A stretch of DNA of 64,000 bases from Micromonospora haikouensis (GTDB taxonomy: Bacteria > Actinomycetota > Actinomycetes > Mycobacteriales > Micromonosporaceae): the NCBI RefSeq assembly GCF_900091595.1, contig NZ_FMCW01000019.1, positions 62,001 to 126,000 of the forward strand. Reading direction: 5' to 3'. This document shows positions 39,171-47,244 of the stretch, one piece after another (position 1 is the first letter of the stretch; every line of letters begins with the position of its first letter). A model generated the notes under the pieces. The model saw nothing but the letters and a program-made list of their open reading frames with translations, had not been told where the DNA came from and did no database searches. Both the position numbers and the translations under genes were made by a program.

Positions 39171-41630
39171 GTGGACGACAACGCCGACCGGGTCCACGTG
39201 CCCGGCCAGCAGCCGGTGCCGGAGCGGGACATCGAACCGCTCTGGCCGCCGGAAGCGACCGATCCCGGGCGGGGCGGCTCCGCTCCGGCGTGGGCCATGA
39301 CAGCCGCAGCGGGTTCCGTGCCGTACCAGGAGGACGCCGATCCGTCGTTCGTCGCCTCCGACGCCTACCCGTCGCTGGGAGCCACGCCGAGCACCTACGC
39401 GCCGTACCAGGTGGCCGGTTCGCAGGGCGAAGCGCCCGCAGCGACAGGCCCGGAGCGGGGCGGGCCGGGGCCCGACACCTGGGCCGCACACGGCACGGAC
39501 CGGCCCGACACCTGGGCCACGCACGGCGCGGGCGGTCCCGCCCCGGTGCCTGCGGAGACCGCCTGGGCGCCGCCCGCCGTCAGCGGGGTGCCGGCTCCCC
39601 GGGCCGGGCAGCCGACGCCGGGTCCGGTCGACCTGCACCTGCCCTTCACCCTGGACCCGCAGGCGTCGCCCGGGCCGCTCCCGGGCGAGGGGTACGGGTC
39701 GCCGGGCGAGGGGTACGGGTCGCCGGGCGACGCGGTGGCGTCGGAGCCGCCGACGGCTGCCGGGACCTTGCGGACCGCCGACGGGACGACGGCCGCCGGG
39801 CCGGTCCCGGTGGCGCCGGGCGTGACGGCGTTCGGGCCGGTGGCGCCAGCGACCGGGAACACGGGCGCGGGCAGCAACGGTACGGCCGGCGGCGCGGAGG
39901 GGCCGGGCGGTACCGACGCGGCGGACGGCTCGGGCGGGGCGGCTGCCACGGCGTCGCACGGCACGTCGAACGGCGGAGCGACCGTCACGACCTCGCACGG
40001 CGAGACGGGCGGCACGGCCGCGCACGGCGGCGGGCGGGTGGCCGAGTCGCCGTGGGCGCTGCCGCCGCAGCGACCCGCAGCGGCGCGGGCGACCGAGGCG
40101 GCGGCCCGACCCGCACCGCCACACCCCGCCGAACCGGCCCCACGGCCCGCACCGCCGCAGCCAGCCGTGGTGGCACCGGAGCCCGTCGACGCGGCAGCAC
40201 GGCCCGGGCCGCCGCAGCCGGTCGACGGGGTGCCGCGCCCGGTCGAGGCAGCACCTCCGCAGCCACCCGGGCCGTTCCCGCCGGTGATGAACCCGCCCGG
40301 GCCGCTGGCCCCCACCCCGTACCCGCCGGCCGTCGCCGGGGCCGCGGCCGGGCCGGTCGACCCGTACGCGGGGGGCTATCCGGCCACGGCGGGCGAGGCA
40401 ACGACGGGATGGGGTCCCGGCCAGCAACCGCCGCCCGCCCCGCCCCGCCCCGACGCGGCCCCGCCGGGCCCGAGGCATCCCGACCAGGGTCACCCCGGAC
40501 AGGGCCACCCGGTCGCGGGGCAACCCGGGCCCGGGCAGCCGGCCACGTCCGGGTGGTACCCACCGGGCTGGCCGCCGCAGCCCCCGTCTCCCGCGGCACA
40601 GCAGCCGGTGGCACCGGTGCCGCAGCCGCCGTACCGGCAGGCCGACGGGGTGACCCGGGTGCCGCCGGGGTACCCGGAACCGGCGTGGACGCCCGACACC
40701 GGGATCGCGCCGACCGCAGAGGACTTCGCCCGCCGCCGGCAGGTGCGCCCGGCCGACCCGGTGGCCACGATGGGCGTACGGGCCGTGGTGAACAAGACCG
40801 GGTTGATCAAGCTCCCGCCAGGACGGCACGAGCAGGAGATGCGCCACGACATCGAGATGGTGCGTCGCAACTTCGGCGGGCTGCGCCAGGTGACCGTGGT
40901 CAACCCGAAGGGCGGCGCGGGCAAGACCGTGGCCATCCTGCTGCTCGCCATGACCTTCGGCCAGAAGCGCGGCGGGTACGTGCTGGCCTGGGACAACAAC
41001 GAGACCCAGGGCACCCTGGGGATGCGCGCCCAGCAGGACTTCCACTCCCGCACCGTGCGGGACATGCTGCGCGACCTCGGCCAGTTCCAGGGCGCGCACG
41101 GGCGGGTCGGCGACCTGTCGCAGTACGTCCGCTCGCAGGGCGAGGGCATGTTCGACGTGCTCGCCTCGGACGAGTCGGCCACCGGCGGGGAGATGCTCAC
41201 CGCGTCGGCGTTCGCCGAGATCCGGGAGGTGGTCAGCCGGTTCTACAAGCTGATCTTCGTGGACACCGGCAACAACGTGCGGGCGCAGAACTGGCAGGCC
41301 GCGATGGACGCCACCGACCAGCTCGTGGTGACCATGTCGGCCCGTAACGACTCGGCGGAGACGGCCGCCCGGATGCTCGACCACCTGGAGCAGAGCGGCC
41401 GGCACCGGCTGGTCCGGCAGGCGGTGACGGTGGTGTCGATGCCGCCCTCGCGCAAGGAGATCGACCTGCCCGCCATCCAGGAGCACTTCGCGGCCCGGAC
41501 CCGGGCGGTGCTGCTCGCCCCGTACGAGCGTTTGATCGACACCGGCGAGCCGATCCGGTACGGGCAGCTCTCGTCGGCCACCCGCGACGCCTGGCTGAAG
41601 ATCGCCGCATCGGTCGCCGAGGGGCTCTGA
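39171..41630 (+). CDS. ParA/MinD-like ATPase with long Pro-rich N-terminus (EspI-like layout)
   Basis: The 819-residue protein has about 530 residues of Pro/Ala/Gly-rich disorder and then a P-loop ATPase: VVNPKGGAGKTVAILLLA (about 576-592, KGGAGKT with the signature Lys), LAWDNNETQGTLG, and LIFVDTGNNVRAQNW with the second Asp. The order disordered Pro-rich region plus SIMIBI ATPase resembles EspI of type VII secretion, but no ESX core genes are in the window. It could also be a chromosome-positioning protein. GGAGG precedes the GTG at 39171. Confidence 0.75.
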   Translation: MDDNADRVHVPGQQPVPERDIEPLWPPEATDPGRGGSAPAWAMTAAAGSVPYQEDADPSFVASDAYPSLGATPSTYAPYQVAGSQGEAPAATGPERGGPGPDTWAAHGTDRPDTWATHGAGGPAPVPAETAWAPPAVSGVPAPRAGQPTPGPVDLHLPFTLDPQASPGPLPGEGYGSPGEGYGSPGDAVASEPPTAAGTLRTADGTTAAGPVPVAPGVTAFGPVAPATGNTGAGSNGTAGGAEGPGGTDAADGSGGAAATASHGTSNGGATVTTSHGETGGTAAHGGGRVAESPWALPPQRPAAARATEAAARPAPPHPAEPAPRPAPPQPAVVAPEPVDAAARPGPPQPVDGVPRPVEAAPPQPPGPFPPVMNPPGPLAPTPYPPAVAGAAAGPVDPYAGGYPATAGEATTGWGPGQQPPPAPPRPDAAPPGPRHPDQGHPGQGHPVAGQPGPGQPATSGWYPPGWPPQPPSPAAQQPVAPVPQPPYRQADGVTRVPPGYPEPAWTPDTGIAPTAEDFARRRQVRPADPVATMGVRAVVNKTGLIKLPPGRHEQEMRHDIEMVRRNFGGLRQVTVVNPKGGAGKTVAILLLAMTFGQKRGGYVLAWDNNETQGTLGMRAQQDFHSRTVRDMLRDLGQFQGAHGRVGDLSQYVRSQGEGMFDVLASDESATGGEMLTASAFAEIREVVSRFYKLIFVDTGNNVRAQNWQAAMDATDQLVVTMSARNDSAETAARMLDHLEQSGRHRLVRQAVTVVSMPPSRKEIDLPAIQEHFAARTRAVLLAPYERLIDTGEPIRYGQLSSATRDAWLKIAASVAEGL

Positions 41631-41668
41631 CCGGCACCCGGTTCCGACCGGGGCGGGGCCCGATCAGC

Positions 41669-41706
41669 GCGGCGGCCGGCCCGACGGGTGTCGGACCGGC
41701 CGCCGC
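41669..41706. terminator. Bidirectional terminator hairpin
   Basis: GCGGCGGCCGGCCCGAC (41669-41685) pairs with 41690-41706 with a single mismatch and a GGGT loop. It lies between the convergent ParA-like gene and the DUF3151 gene. No U-tract is visible, as is normal in actinomycetes. Confidence 0.7.
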
Positions 41707-41722
41707 ACCTGCTCGGGAGGGG

Positions 41723-42151
41723 TCAGGCGCTGGCCAGGGCGTCCCCGGCGGCCGGGTCGCAGTCGCGCAGGAACTGGGCGCAGCGCGCGGCCTCGTCCGC
41801 CTCGCCGATCTCGCCGGCGGCCCGGGAGAGCACGTAGAGGCAGCGCAGGAAGCCCCGGTTCGGCACGTGCGACCAGGGCACCGGGCCGTGGCCCTTCCAG
41901 CCGCTGCGGCGCAGCTGGTCGAGGCCCCGGTGGTATCCGGTCCGGGCGTAGGCGTACGCGGGGACGACCTGGCCGTCGGCCAGGGCCCGGCTCGCGAGCG
42001 CGCCCCAGCCCGCACTGTAGGTCGGGAAGCGGGCCGCGACCTCGGCGTACGCCTCGTCGGTGCCGGCCTCCTCGGCGGCGGCCAGGGCGGTGTCGGCCTC
42101 GTCGTGGGCCGGCAGGAGGGTGGCCGGTGGCTCAGGCAACAGGTTCTGCAT
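41723..42151 (-). CDS. DUF3151 protein
   Basis: The 142-residue protein matches DUF3151: MQNLLPEPPATLLP, AARFPTYSAGWGALA, YAYARTGYHRGLDQLRRSGWKGHGPVPW and NRGFLRCLYVLSRAA. The function is unknown; helical repeats of TPR type are likely. ATG at 42151 is chosen; a TTG four codons upstream is possible. In M. tuberculosis a DUF3151 gene also lies between purA and fba, so the placement is ancestral. Confidence 0.85.
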   Translation of the reverse strand: MQNLLPEPPATLLPAHDEADTALAAAEEAGTDEAYAEVAARFPTYSAGWGALASRALADGQVVPAYAYARTGYHRGLDQLRRSGWKGHGPVPWSHVPNRGFLRCLYVLSRAAGEIGEADEAARCAQFLRDCDPAAGDALASA

Positions 42152-42373
42152 CGTCCCATTCAACCCGCTTCGCTCTGCGCCGCGCGAGGGGGTCCGTAGA
42201 CCCGGCCACCTGAACGGTTGAGGCTTTCGTCACGCCTGTGGTCGTGGCACCGACCCTGCGGTCCACGATGGCCGGACCAGCGGTTCGCCCCGGCCGGACC
42301 TGCGGCCCATGCCGACGGGTGATGTTTTCCACTACAACTATTGGTCCGGAGCCTCCCCAGGACCCGGTTGGAG

Positions 42374-42406
42374 CAGGAGCCCGGTGGCCTCGCCGCCGGG
42401 CTCCTG
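42374..42406 (+). promoter_or_regulatory. Hairpin upstream of LOG gene
   Basis: CAGGAGCCCGGTGG (42374-42387) pairs with CCGCCGGGCTCCTG (42393-42406) with one G-T pair and a five-base loop, 50 bases before the LOG start. It may be an attenuator, an RNA stability element or a terminator for upstream transcripts. The 304-bp interval 42152-42455 otherwise holds no supported gene. Confidence 0.45.
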
Positions 42407-42455
42407 TGCGTACGGGATGGTTTGCGGGTTTGACCCGGGTGGGCAGGATGGCGTC

Positions 42456-43670
42456 GTGCCGACCCCACCTCCCGCGGACGTGCTCTCCCCGCACGACACC
42501 AGCGCCACCGAGATCGAGACCCGCAGCGCGTTCGAACAGCGGCTGGCTGGCGGAAGCCTGGCCGGGCTGACCGTGCAGGGCCTGCGCCTCGACGTCGACC
42601 CGGTCCCCGACCTGAGCGGGACGGAGGTGACGGGCACCCTCTTCGTGGGCTGCCGGTTCGCCTCCCGCGAGGTGGGCGCCGACCTGGTCCGGCGCGGCGC
42701 GAACGTGGTGCCGCCCTTCTCCGGGCTGCCGTACCCGACCCAGCCGTCGCACCTGTACACGCCCGAGGACCTGGCCGCCGGGTTCGCCGAGGGCGGCTTC
42801 GCCGGCATGTACGACACCCGGGTGTACGAGCACTTCCGGGCGCACGGCGGGGCGCTGCCGGAGGTGAAGGAGGCGCTCGGCCAACGGCTGCACGATCACG
42901 GCGTGGACAACGCGCTGGTCGACGCCACCCGAGCCTGGCTGGCCGCGCACGGGCCGCAGTCCGTGGTGGGCGTGATGGGCGGGCACGCGGTGCGCCGGGG
43001 CAGCGTGCCGTACCGGATGGCGGCGGTGCTGGGCTGGGAGCTGGCGCGGGCCGACCGGCTGGTGGTGACCGGCGGCGGGCCGGGCGTGATGGAGGCGGCC
43101 AACCTGGGCGCGTACCTGTCGACCCGGCCGGCCGGGGAGCTGACGGCGGCGATCGACCTACTCGCGACCGCGCCGGACTTCACCGACCACGACCGGTACA
43201 CGTCCGCCGCCCTGGAGGTCCGGGTGCGGTACGCCCCGGCGGTGCCCCGGCAGCGCGACCCGGACCTCAACCTGGATCTGGGCTGGGCGCGGGCCGGCGG
43301 GCTGGCCATCCCCACGTGGCTGTACGGGCACGAGCCGGCGAACCTGTTCGCGGGGCGGATCGCGAAGTACTTCTCGAACGCCATCCGGGAGGACACGATC
43401 CTGCGGCTGGCCCGGGGCGGGATCGTCTTCGCGCCCGGCCGGGCCGGCACGGTGCAGGAGGTGTTCCAGGCGGCGACGAAGACCTACTACGGCACGGACG
43501 GGGCGAGCGGCGCGTACGTCTTCCTCGACCGGGCGTACTGGACGACGGAGCTGCCGGTGGAGTCGCTGCTGCGCCCGCTGCTGGCCGCCTCGCCGTTCGG
43601 CGACCTGTCGGGCACGGTGCACCTCACCGACGACGTGCACGAGGCGGTCCGCGTCCTGACGGCGGGCTAG
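42456..43670 (+). CDS. LOG family (cytokinin riboside monophosphate phosphoribohydrolase-like) protein
   Basis: The 404-residue protein contains a Rossmann-like LOG domain with VVTGGGPGVMEAAN and FAPGRAGTVQEVF, variants of GGGxGxM and PGGxGTxxE; here Arg replaces the second Gly of the last motif. LOG enzymes hydrolyse nucleotide N-glycosidic bonds (AMP-type substrates). The N-terminal 150 residues are an extra domain usual for this larger actinobacterial type. GTG at 42456 is chosen with AGGA upstream; the frame is open back to 42309. It converges on fba across repeat copy 3. Confidence 0.8.
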   Translation: MPTPPPADVLSPHDTSATEIETRSAFEQRLAGGSLAGLTVQGLRLDVDPVPDLSGTEVTGTLFVGCRFASREVGADLVRRGANVVPPFSGLPYPTQPSHLYTPEDLAAGFAEGGFAGMYDTRVYEHFRAHGGALPEVKEALGQRLHDHGVDNALVDATRAWLAAHGPQSVVGVMGGHAVRRGSVPYRMAAVLGWELARADRLVVTGGGPGVMEAANLGAYLSTRPAGELTAAIDLLATAPDFTDHDRYTSAALEVRVRYAPAVPRQRDPDLNLDLGWARAGGLAIPTWLYGHEPANLFAGRIAKYFSNAIREDTILRLARGGIVFAPGRAGTVQEVFQAATKTYYGTDGASGAYVFLDRAYWTTELPVESLLRPLLAASPFGDLSGTVHLTDDVHEAVRVLTAG

Positions 43671-43672
43671 GT

Positions 43673-43726
43673 GTAAGGAAGGGCCCCTTGTTATCGCCTG
43701 GGCGATAACAAGGGGCCCTTCCTAAC
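43673..43726. repeat. GGGCCC-family palindrome, copy 3, acting as terminator
   Basis: A 26-bp arm starting GTAAGGAAGGGCCCCTTG (43673-43698) pairs with 43701-43726 with one mismatch, leaving a two-base loop. It starts two bases after the LOG stop and ends one base before the fba stop, so it fills the whole gap between convergent genes and probably ends both transcripts. Confidence 0.9.
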
Positions 43727-43727
43727 G

Positions 43728-44750
<1,023 letters not shown>

Positions 44751-44928
44751 GTCGAACGCTCCTTACTTACCGCTGTCGGCCGTCACCGGCCGCTGTCTTC
44801 CGTGGGTGCGCCGGACCGCGCTGTCCTCCGCCGGAAGTATCCCGCAGGAGGTGGCCACGGACGAAACCGGCCCATGGCCGGCCGCCGCGCGGGCCGCCCG
44901 CAAGGCCCGGCGGCACCCGGTCGGAGCC

Positions 44929-45312
44929 TCACCGGTCCGCCAGGTTGTCCGGCACGGCGACGCTGATCAGCCAGGTCACCACCGCCATGACGATGGCCCC
45001 CCAGAAGGCGGGCCAGAAACCCTCCACCCGGAACGGCAGGTCCAGGTGCCGGGCGATCCAGTCGGTCAGCAGGAACAGCAGCGCGTTGACCACCAGCGCG
45101 AACAGCCCCAGGGTCAGCAGGTAGAAGACGCAGCCCACCACCTTGATCACCGGCTTGAGCACCGCGTTGACCACGCCGAAGATCAACGCCACCGCCACCA
45201 GGGTCAGCGCGGTGTTGCCGCCACTGCGGCCACCCACGTCGACGCCGGGCACGATCAGGGTGGTGATCCACAACGCGATCGCGGTGATTGCCAGCCGGAT
45301 CAGGAAGCCCAC
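44929..45312 (-). CDS. Phage-holin-4/YvlD-type membrane protein
   Basis: A 127-residue protein with four membrane segments: FLIRLAITAIALWITTLIVP, LTLVAVALIFGVVNAVLKPV, the middle LTLGLFALVVNALLFLLT and the last FWGAIVMAVVTWLISV. The FGVVNAVLKPV and ALLFLLTDW patterns match the PhageHol_4_2/YvlD family, which is mostly chromosomal and not a lysis holin. The start is GTG at 45312. Function is unknown; envelope stress is suspected for YvlD. Confidence 0.85.
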   Translation of the reverse strand: MGFLIRLAITAIALWITTLIVPGVDVGGRSGGNTALTLVAVALIFGVVNAVLKPVIKVVGCVFYLLTLGLFALVVNALLFLLTDWIARHLDLPFRVEGFWPAFWGAIVMAVVTWLISVAVPDNLADR

Positions 45313-45439
45313 GGCACCATCCTGGCACCGCCGGCCCGATCCGGAGGAGGGAATCCGCCGACTCCACCCCCGCCACCGAGCGGCAGCCCCGGCCAGCCCG
45401 TACGGTGTGGGTAGCTTTCCGCCGATTCAGGGAGGGACG

Positions 45440-45652
45440 ATGGGTCAGCCCGACGAGGACTTCACCCCGAGCGACCACCTCGCGCCGGAGGAGCGGGACC
45501 CGGAGGCCCCGGCGGCCGACGCCGTGGAGCAGGCCACCTCCGCCGACCCGGCCGACAGCGAGGGCGAGCCGAGCCGGGGCCTGGAGGTCGGCGACTGGGA
45601 CGCCATGGAGCAGGCCCGGATCGTCGCCGCCGACGAGGACGACTACCGCTGA
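45440..45652 (+). CDS. Small acidic protein
   Basis: A 70-residue acidic protein (many Asp and Glu, ending ADEDDYR) with GGAGGGACG directly before the ATG, the best ribosome binding site in this stretch. It contains GLEVGDWDAMEQARIV. It has no signal or membrane segment. I do not recognise a family; small acidic actinobacterial proteins of this kind are usually annotated hypothetical. Confidence 0.65.
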   Translation: MGQPDEDFTPSDHLAPEERDPEAPAADAVEQATSADPADSEGEPSRGLEVGDWDAMEQARIVAADEDDYR

Positions 45653-45780
45653 CCGGACCGCCCAGCCTGCCGGCGGACGGGCCGACACCACGAAGGGTTT
45701 CCGGGAGCCCCCCCACCGCAACCACGCACCGCACCGAAAAGCGGACGACGCAAGATCGAGGCCCCTGACACCATGGGGCC

Positions 45781-47244
45781 GTGCTGCTCACCCTCACCAC
45801 GACGCACCGTCCCGCCACCGACCTCGGCTACCTGCTCGTCAAGCATCCGGACCGGATGCACTCCTTCGAGCTGCCCGTCGGCGCGGCGCACGTGCTCTAC
45901 CCGGAGGCCGACGAGCAGCGCTGCACCGCCGCCCTGATCATCGACGTCGATCCGCTGCGGCTGGCCGGCGGGCACGGCAGGGGCCGGGGCCACCGGCAGG
46001 CGGCCACCCCGGACACCTTCACCCTCGGCCAGTACGTCAACGACCGGCCGTACGCCGCGTCGAGCCTGCTGGCCTCGGCGCTGGCCAAGGTGTTCCGCTC
46101 GGCGCTGCGCGGCGAGTCCCGGGACCGGCCGGAGCTGGCCGCCGTGCCGATCCCGCTGGAGGTACGGGTCCCCGTGCTGCGCTGCCGGGGCGGCGGCGAA
46201 TTGGCCGAGCGCGTGTTCGCCCCGCTGGGCTGGGCGGTGACGGCCACCCCGATCCCGCTCGACGAGGCGCACCCGCGGTGGGGCGACAGCCGGTACGTCG
46301 ACCTGACGCTCACCGGCACGCTGCGGCTCGCCGACGCCCTCAACCACCTGTACGTGCTGCTGCCCGTCCTCGACGACGCGAAGCACTACTGGGTCGCCCC
46401 GGACGAGATCGACAAGCTGCTCCGGGCCGGTGCGGGCTGGCTCGCCGACCACCCGGAGCGGGCCACCATCACCCGCCGCTACCTGGCCCACCGCCGCGCC
46501 CTCGCGGGGGAGGCGATGGCCCGGCTCGCCGAGCAGCGGCTGGCCGAGGAGCCGCCCGCCGACAGCGTGGCCGAGGAGGACCGCGCGGAGGTCCCGCGTC
46601 GGCCGGCGCTGGCGCTGCGCCGCCGGGAGGCGGTGCTCGCCGCGCTCGCGGAAAGCGGGGCGACCCGGGTGCTGGACCTCGGCTGCGGTCCGGGCGCGCT
46701 GCTGTCCGCCCTGGTGGGCGACCGGCGGTTCACGGAGGTCGTCGGCACGGACGTGTCCGCCCACGCGCTGACGCTGGCGGCCCGCCGGCTGCGGCTGGAC
46801 CGGCTGCCGGAGCGGCAGCGCGACCGGATCCGGCTGTGGCAGTCCGCCCTGACCTACCGGGACGACCGGCTGCGCGGGTACGACGCGGCGGTCCTGATGG
46901 AGGTGATCGAGCACGTCGACCCGCCGCGCCTGCCGGCGCTGGAGGACGCCGTGTTCGGCCACGCCCGGCCGGCGACGGTCGTGGTGACCACGCCGAACGT
47001 CGAGCACAACGTCCGCTACGAGGGGCTGGACGCGGGCCGGTTCCGGCACGCCGACCACCGCTTCGAGTGGACCCGGGCCGAGTTCGCGGCCTGGGTGGAC
47101 CGGGTCGCGGCGACGTACGGCTACGCGGCGCAGCTCCGGGGTGTCGGCGACGACGATCCGGAGGTGGGCCCGCCGACCCAGCTCGCCGTGTTCCGCACCA
47201 CCGGCGGGGCGCCGACGGCCGCCGGAACGGAGGAGAAGAAGTGA
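45781..47244 (+). CDS. hen1: Bacterial Hen1 RNA 3'-terminal ribose 2'-O-methyltransferase
   Basis: The 487-residue protein has an N-terminal domain special to bacterial Hen1 (MLLTLTTTHRPATDLGYLLVKHP) and a C-terminal SAM-dependent methyltransferase: VLDLGCGPGALLSAL, GTDVSAHAL, and VLMEVIEHVDP with the Glu-x-x-Glu-His metal site. It methylates the ribose 2'-OH at a break before ligation and makes the repaired RNA resistant to the same nuclease. It overlaps pnkp as GTGA. A short GGCCCC/GGGGCC dyad (45760-45780) touches the GTG start and could limit initiation. Confidence 0.93.
   Translation: MLLTLTTTHRPATDLGYLLVKHPDRMHSFELPVGAAHVLYPEADEQRCTAALIIDVDPLRLAGGHGRGRGHRQAATPDTFTLGQYVNDRPYAASSLLASALAKVFRSALRGESRDRPELAAVPIPLEVRVPVLRCRGGGELAERVFAPLGWAVTATPIPLDEAHPRWGDSRYVDLTLTGTLRLADALNHLYVLLPVLDDAKHYWVAPDEIDKLLRAGAGWLADHPERATITRRYLAHRRALAGEAMARLAEQRLAEEPPADSVAEEDRAEVPRRPALALRRREAVLAALAESGATRVLDLGCGPGALLSALVGDRRFTEVVGTDVSAHALTLAARRLRLDRLPERQRDRIRLWQSALTYRDDRLRGYDAAVLMEVIEHVDPPRLPALEDAVFGHARPATVVVTTPNVEHNVRYEGLDAGRFRHADHRFEWTRAEFAAWVDRVAATYGYAAQLRGVGDDDPEVGPPTQLAVFRTTGGAPTAAGTEEKK

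Noticed and set aside
44929..45312. Prophage because of the phage-holin family name
   Set aside because: The family is mainly chromosomal YvlD-type, and no other phage genes are near.
45288..47240. Upstream extension of the Pnkp frame to 45288
   Set aside because: This part is an out-of-frame shadow of the small acidic gene and hen1; the kinase domain starts only after the GTG at 47241.
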